Source of the DNA: Streptomyces sp. NBC_00285
Lineage (GTDB): Bacteria > Actinomycetota > Actinomycetes > Streptomycetales > Streptomycetaceae
Direction of reading: 5' to 3'
DNA length: 64,000 bases
Assembly (NCBI RefSeq): GCF_036174265.1
Contig: NZ_CP108055.1
Coordinates: 4,712,001-4,776,000 of the forward strand
How positions within the stretch are numbered: the first letter of the stretch is position 1; the number at the start of each line of letters is the position of its first letter. Positions 32,626 to 41,799 of the stretch are shown here, piece by piece. Both the position numbers and the translations under genes were made by a program. The notes under the pieces are model-generated. The model had not been told where the DNA came from. It did not search any database and saw only the letters and a list, made by a program, of their open reading frames with translations.

Positions 32626-34098
32626 GTGGACCGCATCCGCAGCAGCTCGACCAGCCGACGCACGCTCCTCAAGGCCTGCACGGCCCTGGTCGTCGCCGTG
32701 ACCGTGCCGACCGTCGTCGGCACCCCCGCGTTCGCCGCCGTCCCGGCTTCCCCGGCCGTCACCTTCACCAACCCGATCGCCGAGCAGCGCGCCGACCCGC
32801 ACATCTACAAGCACACCGACGGCTACTACTACTTCACCGCCACGGTCCCCGCGTACGACCGGATCGTGCTGCGCCGCGCCACCACGCTCCAGGGCCTGGC
32901 GACCGCCTCCGAGACGACCATCTGGTCCAAGCACGCCAGCGGTGACATGGGCGCCCACATCTGGGCTCCGGAGATCCATTTCATCGACGGCAAGTGGTAC
33001 GTGTACTTCGCGGCCGGCGCCTCCAACGACATCTGGAAGATCCGCCCGTGGGTCCTGGAGTCCTCGTCCGCCAACCCGATCACCGGGACCTGGACCGAGA
33101 AGGGCCGTATCGCGCTGCCCCTGGACACCTTCTCGCTCGACGCGACGACCTTCGTGGTGAACGGCACCCGCTATCTGAGCTGGGCGCAGAACGACCCGGC
33201 CGTCGGCGACGGCACCAACATCTACCTCGCGAAGATGTCCAACCCCTGGACGATCAGCGGCACTCCGGCAATGATCTCCCGGCCCACGCTGTCCTGGGAG
33301 GTCATCGGGCACACGGTGAACGAGGGGCCCTCCGTCATCCAGCGGGGCGGCAAGATCTTCCTGGCCTTCTCGGCGAGCGCCACCGACGCCAACTACTGCC
33401 TGGGGCTGCTGACCGCGTCCGCCTCCGCCGATCTGCTCAACCCGGCCTCCTGGACGAAGAGTCCGCAGCCGGTGTTCACGAGCAACGCCTCGACCGGGCA
33501 GTACGGGCCGGGCCACAACACCTTCACGGTCTCCGAGGACGGCACGTCCGACGTCCTCGTCTACCACGACCGCAACTACCGGGACATCAGCGGCGATCCG
33601 CTCAACGACCCCAACCGGCGCACCCGTTACCAGAAGCTGTACTGGAACGCCGACGGCACCCCGAACTTCGGCATCCCGGTCTCCGACGGTGTCACCCCGG
33701 TGCGCTTCTCGTCGTTCAACTACCCGGACCGGTACATCCGGCACTGGGAGTACCGGGCGAAGACCGAGGCGAACGTCACCAACCTCGCCGACTCGCAGTT
33801 CCGGATCGTCACCGGGCTGACCGGCTCCGGGACGGTCTCGCTGGAGTCGGCGAACTTCCCCGGCTACTACCTCCGGCACAAGAACTACGAGCTGTGGGTG
33901 GAGAAGAACGACGGCACGGCCACCTTCCTGGCCGACGCCTCCTTCACCCGGCGGGCGGGCCTCGCCGACCCGGCCGGGGTGTCCTTCGAGTCGTACAACT
34001 TCCCGGGCCGTTTCATCCGGCACTACAACAGCCTGCTTCAGCTCCAGCCGCTCAGCACCTCCCTGGACCAGCAGGACGCGACGTACTACGCCGAGTAG
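32626..34098 (+). CDS. Secreted GH43 alpha-L-arabinofuranosidase with AbfB domain
   Basis: 490 aa; GTG 32626 after GAAGGAG. Tat-like signal TSRRTLLKACTALVVAV, cleavage near AFA-AVP. The GH43 five-bladed propeller starts at ADPHIYKHTDGYYYFT, whose Asp is the catalytic base; EIHFIDGKWYVYFAA carries another conserved acidic residue, and VNEGPSVI the likely acid Glu. The last about 135 residues (SSFNYPDRYIRHWEY onward) are an AbfB/CBM42 trefoil that binds arabinose side chains. It trims arabinoxylan or arabinan outside the cell. The upstream palindrome is shared with the GH27 gene. Confidence 0.92.
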   Translation: MDRIRSSSTSRRTLLKACTALVVAVTVPTVVGTPAFAAVPASPAVTFTNPIAEQRADPHIYKHTDGYYYFTATVPAYDRIVLRRATTLQGLATASETTIWSKHASGDMGAHIWAPEIHFIDGKWYVYFAAGASNDIWKIRPWVLESSSANPITGTWTEKGRIALPLDTFSLDATTFVVNGTRYLSWAQNDPAVGDGTNIYLAKMSNPWTISGTPAMISRPTLSWEVIGHTVNEGPSVIQRGGKIFLAFSASATDANYCLGLLTASASADLLNPASWTKSPQPVFTSNASTGQYGPGHNTFTVSEDGTSDVLVYHDRNYRDISGDPLNDPNRRTRYQKLYWNADGTPNFGIPVSDGVTPVRFSSFNYPDRYIRHWEYRAKTEANVTNLADSQFRIVTGLTGSGTVSLESANFPGYYLRHKNYELWVEKNDGTATFLADASFTRRAGLADPAGVSFESYNFPGRFIRHYNSLLQLQPLSTSLDQQDATYYAE

Positions 34099-34217
34099 AG
34101 CCCGGATCGGACAGGCCGGACACGTCGGACACCTCAGGGCGGGTTCCGGCTGCCGAACCGCAGGGATTTCCGCCGGCCACCGGCCGTCAAGGCCACCGGC
34201 CGTCAAAGACCCCTGGG

Positions 34218-35492
34218 TCAGCGGGAGCGCCAGGAGCGGCCCGCCAGGCGTTCCATGAGCAGGTAGTGGACGAGCAGGGACAGGAACCAGGTCACCACGC
34301 CCCCGACCAGGAACAGGGCGAGGTGGCTGAGGCCGGGCTGGCCGCGGCGCAGCAGCCAGTACACGGGCAGGTGCAGCAGGAAGAGGCTGTACGACATGCG
34401 GCCGACCTCGGTGAGCAGGTCGGTCGAGAGCAGTCGGGCCAGGGGGCCTCGGCCGGTGCAGAGCACCGCCGTCAGCAGTGCCGCGGCCAGGGCGACCGCG
34501 ACCACGTACCGGTTCTCGCCCGGCCCGCCGCCTCGGAGGACCGCCGAGACCGCCAGGGCCGCCGCCGCGGCGAGGCCGGTCGTCGCCGTCAGTGCGGCGG
34601 CCGGGCGGGACACCGCGCGGCCGCCGCGTTCGACCAGGTGCACGAGGCAGGCGGCACCGGCGCCGGCCGGCAGGGCGAGTGCCCGCAGGTCGGTGACGAC
34701 GCCGGGCAGCATCCCGCGGGCCGCCGCGACGATCGCCGCACCGGTGAGCAGCGCGACGACCAGGGTCACCGCGGCGAGTCGGCGTCGGGCCAGGAGGCCG
34801 ACGCACGCCAGCAGGAGGGACCACACAAGGACGGAACGCGCGGTGACGTCACCCAGCCACAGGGGAGCGAGCGGTGAGTCCGTCGTCGGGACCGCGCCCA
34901 GGGGGCTCCCCCGCAGCCAGTCGGCCCACTCCCCGTGACCGGGGAGGGCCGACGCGGCCTGCCGGGCCAGGTCGCGGACGACGCCTGGCGGGCCCAGCGC
35001 CCAGCAGGCCGCGAAGGTCGCGGCGACCGACACCAGCAGCGCGGGGATCATGCGCTTGGCCCTGCGGGTCAGGAAGCCCAGGACACCGGTCGTACCGGTG
35101 GCCGTCGCCCTGCGGATCAGGGGCAGGGTGGTGAGGAAGCCCGTGAGCACCAGGAGGACGTCGACACCCGCGCCGGTCCAGGAGAACCACCGGCCGCCCA
35201 CGCCGGTGTCGTACAGCAGAACGGTCAGCACGGCCGCGCCCCGCAGGCCGTCCACGGCGGAGAAACGGCTCCCGCTCGTCTCGTCCGCCGAATCCCGGGC
35301 CGGCACCGGATCCGGCGCGGGCGCGGTGAGGCGGGCCGGGAGGCGGGGGGCGCCCACGAAGGGAACGGCAGCGGCCGGGCCCGCGAACACCGCCGGAAAC
35401 CCTGCTGGGTCGGCCGCCCGTTCCTCGGTCCGTTCGGCACGTGTGGGCCCGTACGTCTCGGGCGGCCGGTGCAGGTAGCGCTCTTCGTTCAT
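34218..35492 (-). CDS. Membrane acyltransferase (acyltransferase-3 family)
   Basis: 424 aa; ATG 35492 overlaps the preceding stop (ATGA). A proline-rich cytosolic N-terminus of about 75 residues is followed by FSAVDGLRGAAVLTVLLYDT, the start of an acyltransferase-3 core (the usual catalytic His of RxxAxxxVxxxH is replaced by Tyr/Asp here). About ten membrane helices follow, ending SYSLFLLHLPVYWLL, which is typical of the family. It would O-acetylate a surface polysaccharide. Third gene of a GT2-hydrolase-acyltransferase operon. The missing His makes activity uncertain. Confidence 0.82.
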   Translation of the reverse strand: MNEERYLHRPPETYGPTRAERTEERAADPAGFPAVFAGPAAAVPFVGAPRLPARLTAPAPDPVPARDSADETSGSRFSAVDGLRGAAVLTVLLYDTGVGGRWFSWTGAGVDVLLVLTGFLTTLPLIRRATATGTTGVLGFLTRRAKRMIPALLVSVAATFAACWALGPPGVVRDLARQAASALPGHGEWADWLRGSPLGAVPTTDSPLAPLWLGDVTARSVLVWSLLLACVGLLARRRLAAVTLVVALLTGAAIVAAARGMLPGVVTDLRALALPAGAGAACLVHLVERGGRAVSRPAAALTATTGLAAAAALAVSAVLRGGGPGENRYVVAVALAAALLTAVLCTGRGPLARLLSTDLLTEVGRMSYSLFLLHLPVYWLLRRGQPGLSHLALFLVGGVVTWFLSLLVHYLLMERLAGRSWRSR

Positions 35493-36619
35493 CTCGGCCA
35501 GGTCCGGAAGCAGGAGGTGATGACGGACTCGGCGGGGCGGCCGAGGAAGGAGGTGAGGGAGCCGGGCGGGGTGCCGGCGCCGGGGTCGGCGTGGAAGTCG
35601 AGGTTCCACCAGTACAGGCCGGCCATGTCACGGTCCCGGGCGACCCGGCAGGCCGCCTCGAACCAGCGTTTCTGCACCGTGGGGTTGGGCTTTCCCCCGC
35701 CCGTCCACGCGGCCGGGTGCCGGTAGGCGCCGTCCTCGGCGATGATGCCGACCTCGCTCAGTACGATCCGGGGCAGTTTCCCGGTGCCCTTGCGGTCCAG
35801 CCAGCGCTGCCAGCCCGCGGCGATCTGCGCGACGGAGGCGTCGTCGCCGAGCCCGGCCAGGGGGAAGTAGGCGTCGACGCCCAGGTGGTCGACGGGGACG
35901 GGGACGTGCCGGGAGACGTAGTCGTCCCAGTTGGCGTCGTAGGACAGTTCACCGGGGAAGGACCTGCGTGCGGCGGCGGTCAGGGAGTGCCAGCGCGGGT
36001 CGTCCTCCAGCGATGTCAGTTCCACCCCGAGGACGAAGGTGCTCGCGTGGTGGCGGGCCGCGAGGGTGAGGTAGGGCGCGAGGAAGGCCTCGTACGAGCG
36101 GAACCAGGCCGCCCTGTCGGTGGGGGCGAGTGAGCCGCGCCAGGCCAGGGGGTCCTTCGCGAGCAGGGTCTTCTCGTCGAGCAGGGGGCGCACGGTGATG
36201 CGCAGTCCGGCCGCCGCCGCGGTGTCCAGGAGCATCCCCAGGTGCCGTACGGACGGTGTCCCGGCGGAGGCGGCGACCCGGTTCGCCGTGGGGCCGGTGG
36301 TCGTGAACGGGAAGGTCACCGAGATCGCGTTCATGTGCGTGCCGACCATGTGGTTCACCACGCGCAGGGCGTCGGTGCGCACGGACGCGTCGGTCTCGCC
36401 CGGGTAGGCGTACCAGAGGACCTGCGCGCCGAGTTGGGGGTCGCCGGAGCGCCAGGGCCGGGCGACCTTCGCGGGGGCCGGGGCCCGGCTCGCGGAGGGG
36501 GACGGGGGCAGGGACGGGGACGGGGACGCGGGGGTCGTCGCCGTCGAAGCTGTCGGGGAGACGCACGCGGCCGTCGACAGGAGTACGAGCAGGGCGAGGC
36601 CGTAGAGGCGGATACGCAT
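35489..36619 (-). CDS. Lipoprotein with TIM-barrel glycoside hydrolase fold
   Basis: 376 aa. Signal peptide with lipobox LLSTAACVSP (Cys19), then a Ser/Pro/Thr-rich linker to about residue 55. The rest resembles GH113-like (beta/alpha)8 proteins: LGVELTSLE (an acid Glu at the end of a strand), YDANWDDYVS, DHLGVDAYFPLAG and VLSEVGIIAEDG (second Glu, ISE-like) and YWWNLDFHAD. Outer-face membrane-anchored hydrolase. It starts 3 bp after the GT2 gene, so it probably trims or releases the polymer made by that enzyme. Substrate (mannan?) is inference. Confidence 0.78.
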   Translation of the reverse strand: MRIRLYGLALLVLLSTAACVSPTASTATTPASPSPSLPPSPSASRAPAPAKVARPWRSGDPQLGAQVLWYAYPGETDASVRTDALRVVNHMVGTHMNAISVTFPFTTTGPTANRVAASAGTPSVRHLGMLLDTAAAAGLRITVRPLLDEKTLLAKDPLAWRGSLAPTDRAAWFRSYEAFLAPYLTLAARHHASTFVLGVELTSLEDDPRWHSLTAAARRSFPGELSYDANWDDYVSRHVPVPVDHLGVDAYFPLAGLGDDASVAQIAAGWQRWLDRKGTGKLPRIVLSEVGIIAEDGAYRHPAAWTGGGKPNPTVQKRWFEAACRVARDRDMAGLYWWNLDFHADPGAGTPPGSLTSFLGRPAESVITSCFRTWPR

Positions 36620-36622
36620 ACG

Positions 36623-38071
36623 TCAGGCCGGTTTCGCTATGACGACGAACTGGTTCTCCACGCCCCGCAGGCAGCGCAGCAGTCCCCGGAAGGACCCGGC
36701 CGCCTCCCAGAGAGCGAAGAACGGCATCAGGGCGACCACGGCCATCGGCTCCCACCACAGGCGGCGGCCGTTGGCCGACACCGAGGCGTTGATCTTGAGG
36801 CCTTCCCAGTACATCCAGACCGCGTAGCCCATGGTCACCGCCCACAGGGGCAGGATCCACGGGGTCACGGGCGAGGTGTTGAGGTCGCCGAGGAGCGCGC
36901 CGACCGCGAGGACGACGCCGACGTGCTGGAAGGGCCCCATCACCCAGGTCGTCACGCTGTACATGAGCAGCGCCCGGGAGCGGCGCGGCAGGGTGCGGTT
37001 GAAGGCCAGGCCCACCAACCCCCAGGACCAGCGCTCGCGTTGCTTGAGGAAGTCCCGCATGGTCGCGGGGGACGCGCCGTAGCTGCGGCCGGAGAACCAG
37101 TCGCTGCGGCCCTTGTAGCGGCTGGCGAAGAGCAGGGCGAGGTGGGCGTCCTCGCAGATGGAGTCCGGGCCGAAGTCCCAGCCGATGGTGGCCTCGATGG
37201 ACGCGCGGAGCAGGAGCAGTTCGCCGTGCAGGCCGGCCAGCGGGGTGCCGCCGCCGGTGAGGACGGCGAAGCGGGCGATGTCGTCGGCGGGGCGGATCGC
37301 GTCGGCCAGCCAGGTCAGCCGGTTGACGGCGTTCTCGCGCGGATAGGTCAGCATGCCCTGGGCCAGGTGCTTGCCGTCGGGGCCGGCACGGCGTTGGGCG
37401 TTGATGAAACGGGCGACCTGTTCGGCGGTGTCCGGGCCGACACCGGTGTCGTCGTCCATGTGCAGCACCCATACGTCGTCCAGGGCCTCGCCCTCCGCGA
37501 TGCGCAGCTCGTGGGCGTAGTGGTTGGCGCGGGCCTTGAAGCGGGTGCCGTTCAGGGTGCGGTAGGCCTTCGGCACGGTGACCACACGCATCAGGGGGTT
37601 GCGCGCGGCCAGGGCGTCGATGCGGGCGGCGGCCTCGCAGCCCTCCTCGGTGAGAATGTCGATGCGCAGGGCGGGGAACCAGCGCGGCAGGAACGCGCAG
37701 TACGACAGCACCGACCGTTCCAGTGCCGGGTAGGTGTCGTCGCGGCCGATGGTCGGGACGAGCACGACGAGCCGGTCGTGCAGCGCCGGTTCCGCGGAGG
37801 TCCAGCCGCGCTGGCGGGTGATGCGGCGGCGGGTCAGCGCGGCGCCGGTGACGCCGACGAACGAGCTGACGACGGGCAGCGTCCACAGGACGGTGACCGC
37901 CCAGCCCATCAGCGTCACCCTGGGCGAGTACAGCGTGGCGGAGAAGACGTAGGCGAGGGCCGCGGTGACCAGGAAGGGCAGGAAGCCCGGTTTCCAGGCT
38001 GCCTGCCGCTTCACCATCCGCGCGGTGCGACGGGACGCGGAACTATCCGTTCCGGTTGCAGAGATGGTCAT
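36623..38071 (-). CDS. Membrane glycosyltransferase, GT2 (egghead-like)
   Basis: 482 aa from ATG 38071 after GGGTGA; a GTG at 38110 is possible. Two N-terminal membrane helices (about 30-90), then a GT2 domain: LVVLVPTIGR, WVLHMDDDTGVGP (DxD), LHGELLLLRASIEATIGWDF, DSICEDAHLALLF (ED) and FLKQRERWSWGLVG (QxxRW). Three to four C-terminal helices. The D-DDD-ED-QRERW set is that of processive synthases; FLKQRERW recalls the egghead beta-mannosyltransferases. First gene of a surface-polysaccharide operon with the lipoprotein hydrolase and the acyltransferase. Confidence 0.87.
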   Translation of the reverse strand: MTISATGTDSSASRRTARMVKRQAAWKPGFLPFLVTAALAYVFSATLYSPRVTLMGWAVTVLWTLPVVSSFVGVTGAALTRRRITRQRGWTSAEPALHDRLVVLVPTIGRDDTYPALERSVLSYCAFLPRWFPALRIDILTEEGCEAAARIDALAARNPLMRVVTVPKAYRTLNGTRFKARANHYAHELRIAEGEALDDVWVLHMDDDTGVGPDTAEQVARFINAQRRAGPDGKHLAQGMLTYPRENAVNRLTWLADAIRPADDIARFAVLTGGGTPLAGLHGELLLLRASIEATIGWDFGPDSICEDAHLALLFASRYKGRSDWFSGRSYGASPATMRDFLKQRERWSWGLVGLAFNRTLPRRSRALLMYSVTTWVMGPFQHVGVVLAVGALLGDLNTSPVTPWILPLWAVTMGYAVWMYWEGLKINASVSANGRRLWWEPMAVVALMPFFALWEAAGSFRGLLRCLRGVENQFVVIAKPA

Positions 38072-38207
38072 GATCACCCACTTGAGTACGCCGAAGGCCG
38101 ACTTGATCACTCAGGGGTGGAAAGTGCCCGAAGTGCTAAGTGGAACCTTGCATGACGATTACACCTTTCGTGAAGATGATTCCCGTCACAGGACGGGGTG
38201 GTCGGGC

Positions 38208-40364
38208 TCAGGGGCTCGTGAGGATCACGAGTCGTTGGGTCGCCCTGGTCATCGCGACATAGCGGTCGACCGCGCCCTCGATGCCCGTGCCGAAGCGCTC
38301 CGGGTCGACGAGGACGACCAGGTCGAATTCGAGGCCCTTGGAGAGTTCCGGGGGGAGGGAGCGGATACGGGGGCTCGGCGGGGTGAAGGCGGGGGCGCCG
38401 ATCACGCAGGCGATGCCGTCGGGGTGGGTGCTGAGCCAGGTGTCGAGGGTCGGGGTCAGGTCCGCGACGGAGCCGTGGGTGACGGGGACGCCGGTGGAAC
38501 GGATCGAGGTGGGTACGTTGGCGTCCGGGAGGACGGCGCGGATGACCGGCTCGGCCTCCTTCATGATCTCTTCCGGCGTGCGGTAGTTGACGCTCAGGGA
38601 GGCGAGGGTGACACGGTCGAGGCCGATCCGTTCGAGCCGTTCCTGCCAGGTCTCCGTGAAGCCGTGCCGGGCCTGGGCGCGGTCGCCGACGATGGTGAAG
38701 CTCCGGGACGGGCAGCGCAGCAGCAGCATCTGCCACTCCGCGTCGGTCAGTTCCTGCGCCTCGTCGACGACGACGTGCGCGAACGGTCCGGCGAGCAGGT
38801 CCGGGTCGGCGGTGTGCAGGGCGGACTCGTCGACCAGGGCGTGGTGGAAGTCCTCACCGCGCAGCATCGTCACCAGGCCCATGCCGTACTCGTCGTCGAC
38901 GACCGCGCTCAGGCTGTCCACGACCGTGGCCATCTGCTCGCGCTGTGCGGCCACGGATGCCTCGTGCCGGCGCTTGCGCAGTGAGGCCCCCGGGTCGCCG
39001 AGCCGCTGCCGTGCCGCGTCCAGGAGCGGCAGGTCGGACACCGTCCAGGCCTGGCCGTCCGCGCGTTGGAGTTTTTGTACGTCGTCGCGGTCGAGCCAGG
39101 GAGCGCACATCCGCAGATAGGCGGGGACCGTCCACAGGTCGGAGACGAGGTCGGCGGCTTCGAGCAGGGGCCAGGCGCGGTTGAACGCCGTGAGCAACTC
39201 CCTGTTCTGCCGCAGCGACTTGCGCAGCAGGTTCTCCGGGGCGTCGCCGTCGTGCCTGTCCACCAGGATGGTGAGCAGCGCCTGCCAGACCTGGTCGCGG
39301 GCGTCGTTGTGCGGGGCGCCCTCCGCCGCGTCGAACGCGTCGGCCCAGTCGCCGGCGCTCAGCGGGATGTCGGACCAGTGGGTCGTGACGGTCATGCCCT
39401 CGGTCGGCGGCTCCTCGTAGAACGCGACGGCCTTCTCGATGCCCCGCACCAGGTCGGCGGAGGACTTCAGGCGGGCCACCTCCGGATCGCTCTCGACTCC
39501 CGCCGCGGCTCCCTCGGTCACGAAGTCCCGCAGTACGCAGGTCTGCACGCCCTCCTCGCCCAGGCTGGGCAGGACGTCGGAGACGTAGGCGAGGTAGGGC
39601 CGGTGCGGGCCGACGAAGAGCACGCCGCCGCGGCGGTGACCGAGGCGCGGGTCGGAGTGCAGGAGGTAGGCGGAGCGGTGCAGGGCGACGACGGTCTTGC
39701 CAGTTCCCGGGCCGCCGTCGACGACGAGCGCGCCCCGGGATCCGGCGCGGATGATGGCGTCCTGGTCGGCCTGGATCGTGCCGAGGACGTCCCGCATCCG
39801 TTCCGAACGGTCGCTGCCCAGGCCTGCGATGAAGGCGGACTGGTCGTCGAGGGAGGCATGGTGTCCGGCGAACCCGTCCGGGGTGAACACCTCGTCCCAG
39901 TAGTCGCCGATCCGGCCGGCGGTCCAGCGGTACCTGCGGCGGCTCGCCAGCCCCATCGGGTTGGCGTGGGTGGCACCGAAGAACGGCTCGGCGACCGGGG
40001 AACGCCAGTCGACCAGCAGCCGGCGGCCCGTGCTGTCGGTGAGGCCGAGCCGCCCGACGTACACCGGCTCGGGGTCGTCCGCGCCGACCATGTGCCCGAG
40101 ACACAGATCCAGGCCGAAGCGGCGCAGGGTGCGCAGGCGGGCGCTCAGCCGGTGGATCTCCGTGTCCCGGTCCATCGCCTCCTGCCCGATGCCGCCGGGC
40201 GCCCTGCGGGTGGCGTCGAGGATCTCGGACAGTTCGGCGATCGTCTCCTCCAGGCACTCCGCGATGTCCGCGAAGTGCCGCTCGTCGGCGGCGGTCAGCG
40301 CCGGGTCTGCCTTGGCGGAGAGCCGCTCGGGAAGGGCGAACACGCTGGTGGGCAGGGGGTTCAC
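38208..40364 (-). CDS. helR: HelR, RNA-polymerase-recycling helicase-like ATPase
   Basis: 718 aa from GTG 40364 (NPLPTSVFALPERLSAKADP). UvrD/Rep-like two-domain ATPase with Walker A GGPGTGKTVVALHR, Walker B-like VVVDEAQELTDAEW, DRAQARHG and SVNYRTPEE. The N-terminal coiled-coil arm and the RRYRWTAGRIGDYWDEVF segment are as in HelD/HelR, which insert into RNAP and eject nucleic acid and rifamycin. S. venezuelae HelR gives rifamycin tolerance. A rifampicin-associated element (RAE) lies 180 bp upstream. The start is supported by similarity to remembered HelR sequences. Confidence 0.93.
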   Translation of the reverse strand: MNPLPTSVFALPERLSAKADPALTAADERHFADIAECLEETIAELSEILDATRRAPGGIGQEAMDRDTEIHRLSARLRTLRRFGLDLCLGHMVGADDPEPVYVGRLGLTDSTGRRLLVDWRSPVAEPFFGATHANPMGLASRRRYRWTAGRIGDYWDEVFTPDGFAGHHASLDDQSAFIAGLGSDRSERMRDVLGTIQADQDAIIRAGSRGALVVDGGPGTGKTVVALHRSAYLLHSDPRLGHRRGGVLFVGPHRPYLAYVSDVLPSLGEEGVQTCVLRDFVTEGAAAGVESDPEVARLKSSADLVRGIEKAVAFYEEPPTEGMTVTTHWSDIPLSAGDWADAFDAAEGAPHNDARDQVWQALLTILVDRHDGDAPENLLRKSLRQNRELLTAFNRAWPLLEAADLVSDLWTVPAYLRMCAPWLDRDDVQKLQRADGQAWTVSDLPLLDAARQRLGDPGASLRKRRHEASVAAQREQMATVVDSLSAVVDDEYGMGLVTMLRGEDFHHALVDESALHTADPDLLAGPFAHVVVDEAQELTDAEWQMLLLRCPSRSFTIVGDRAQARHGFTETWQERLERIGLDRVTLASLSVNYRTPEEIMKEAEPVIRAVLPDANVPTSIRSTGVPVTHGSVADLTPTLDTWLSTHPDGIACVIGAPAFTPPSPRIRSLPPELSKGLEFDLVVLVDPERFGTGIEGAVDRYVAMTRATQRLVILTSP

Positions 40365-40542
40365 GGCAGCAGCTCCGATGCGGGGTCGGCGGTGACGATG
40401 TCGACCGGCGCCTTCACGGCCACCAGGGCGCGCGGCGGCGCCCCGACCGGCAGTGAACCGTACGCGGACAGAACAACATGCATGTATCAATTACCCCATT
40501 TACGGCAGCTTCTGGCCTCGACCGGTAATTCTGCGCCAGGAC

Positions 40543-40565
40543 GGGGGCCTTGCCGCAAGTCCCCC
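40543..40565 (-). promoter_or_regulatory. Rifampicin-associated element (RAE) upstream of helR
   Basis: The minus strand reads GGGGGACTTGCGGCAAGGCC then CCC, an inverted repeat with one arm mismatch. It matches, with one extra base, the RAE GGGGCTTGCGGCAAGGCCCC that I recall before rifamycin-resistance genes in actinomycetes. It gives rifampicin-inducible transcription. Confidence 0.85.
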
Positions 40566-40624
40566 GGTGCGCTATAGGTTGAGAGTGGCAAGGAGTGGGG
40601 CGACCTCCTTGCCTTTCTCTTTTC

Positions 40625-40674
40625 CCGTACGACCCCCTGCGGCTCCGTACGACCCCCTACGGCTCCGTGCGGCT
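40625..40674 (-). repeat. Direct repeats after the azoreductase gene
   Basis: CCGTACGACCCCCTGCGGCT (40625-40644) and the same with one change (40645-40664), then a partial copy to 40674, reaching the azoreductase stop codon. Confidence 0.75.
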
Positions 40675-41324
40675 CAGGCCGCGAAGCGTTCGGCCAGCGT
40701 CTTCGCCTTCGCCTCCGCGGCCTGGAGGGCCTGCTCACGGGAGGCCTCGAACAGCGGGACGAACTCGGCGAGGGCCGGGACATGGGGGGCCATGGTCATC
40801 TCGGGGACGATGAAGTCGACGTCGAGGGCGAGGGCCTTGCCGAGGACGGTCTCCAGGTAGTTCTGGACGAACTCGAAGGACTCGCGCGGGGTGCCGGGGG
40901 CGTAGGAGCCGCCGCGGCTGGCGACAACGGTGACCGGGGTGCCCTTGGCGGAGGGGTTCTCGCCGCCGGTGCGTCCGACGAGGACCACGTTGTCCAGCCA
41001 GGCCTTGAGGGTCGACGGGATCGTGTAGTTGTACATCGGGGCACCGATGAGGATCGCGTCCGCGCCCTCCAGTTCCTCGATGAGCTCCAGACGGGCGGCG
41101 AAGGCCACGGCCTGCCCGGGGGTGTGGGTGGCCGGGTCGGCGAAGCCGGCGGTGTGGGCGTCGGCGCTGATGTGCGGGACGGGGTCCACGGCCAGATCGC
41201 GGTAGATCACCGTGCCGGCCGGGTGCTGGTCCTGCCAGGCCCCGCGGAAGGCGTCCGTCACGGCGCGGGAGGCGGAGGCTCCGCCGGGGAGGACCGAGGA
41301 GTCGATGTGCAGCAGGGTCGCCAT
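40674..41324 (-). CDS. FMN-dependent NADH-azoreductase
   Basis: 216 aa; ATG 41324 after GGAGACACGC. Flavodoxin-like fold: LLHIDSSVLPGGASASRAVT (FMN phosphate loop), APMYNYTIPSTLKAWLDNVV (the family MYNF-like motif) and VASRGGSYAPGTP. Reduces quinones and azo or nitroaromatic compounds with NADH. Divergent from an HxlR regulator with inverted repeats between them, so likely induced by electrophiles or quinones. Confidence 0.92.
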   Translation of the reverse strand: MATLLHIDSSVLPGGASASRAVTDAFRGAWQDQHPAGTVIYRDLAVDPVPHISADAHTAGFADPATHTPGQAVAFAARLELIEELEGADAILIGAPMYNYTIPSTLKAWLDNVVLVGRTGGENPSAKGTPVTVVASRGGSYAPGTPRESFEFVQNYLETVLGKALALDVDFIVPEMTMAPHVPALAEFVPLFEASREQALQAAEAKAKTLAERFAA

Positions 41325-41359
41325 GCGTGTCTCCATAAGAAGTGCGTAGCTGATTTTTC

Positions 41360-41386
41360 GTACCTACCTACTTCTAGCATAGGTAC
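41360..41386. promoter_or_regulatory. HxlR operator 1 in the azoreductase/hxlR divergon
   Basis: GTACCTA (41360-41366) and TAGGTAC (41380-41386), a perfect dyad with a 13-bp spacer containing further GTA/CTA words. Typical of HxlR sites (GTAC...GTAC). Confidence 0.7.
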
Positions 41387-41398
41387 TTACTTTTTTTC

Positions 41399-41419
41399 AC
41401 TACCCTACGTCGCGGTAGT
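41399..41419. promoter_or_regulatory. HxlR operator 2
   Basis: ACTACC (41399-41404) and GGTAGT (41414-41419), 11 bp before the hxlR ATG; suits autorepression. Confidence 0.5.
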
Positions 41420-41430
41420 ACCCTGACTCC

Positions 41431-41799
41431 ATGACGGCGGAGCAGACCCACGACCCGGCGGCGTGCAAGCGCGTCGACGACGGCATCACCCGCGTCTTCC
41501 AGCTGCTCGGGAAGCGCTGGAACGGCCCGATCCTGGCCGTGCTGATGGGTCAGCCGACCCACTTCTCCGATCTGCGCCGGGCCATCCCCGGCCTCAGCGA
41601 GCGCATGCTGGCCGACCGGCTCGTCGAACTCGGCGCGGCCGGACTCGTGCTCCGCGAGGTCGACGAGGGGCCCCCGCTTCGGGTCCGGTACCGGCTGACC
41701 GCGGCGGGGTCCGCGCTGGAGCCCTCCCTCAGGGAACTCGCCTCCTGGGCGAAGGAACACCTGCCGGAGCCGGTACCCTGCGTGAACGCGGACGCCTGA
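41431..41799 (+). CDS. HxlR-family transcriptional regulator
   Basis: 122 aa. CKRVDDGITRVFQLLGKRWN (one Cys at the N-terminus that could be redox-sensing, as in HypR/YodB), then the winged HTH (THFSDLRRAIPGLSERMLAD, LVLREVDEGPPLRVRYRLT). Its divergent partner is an azoreductase, the usual YodB/AzoR arrangement in which quinones oxidise the regulator and release the reductase gene. Confidence 0.92.
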   Translation: MTAEQTHDPAACKRVDDGITRVFQLLGKRWNGPILAVLMGQPTHFSDLRRAIPGLSERMLADRLVELGAAGLVLREVDEGPPLRVRYRLTAAGSALEPSLRELASWAKEHLPEPVPCVNADA

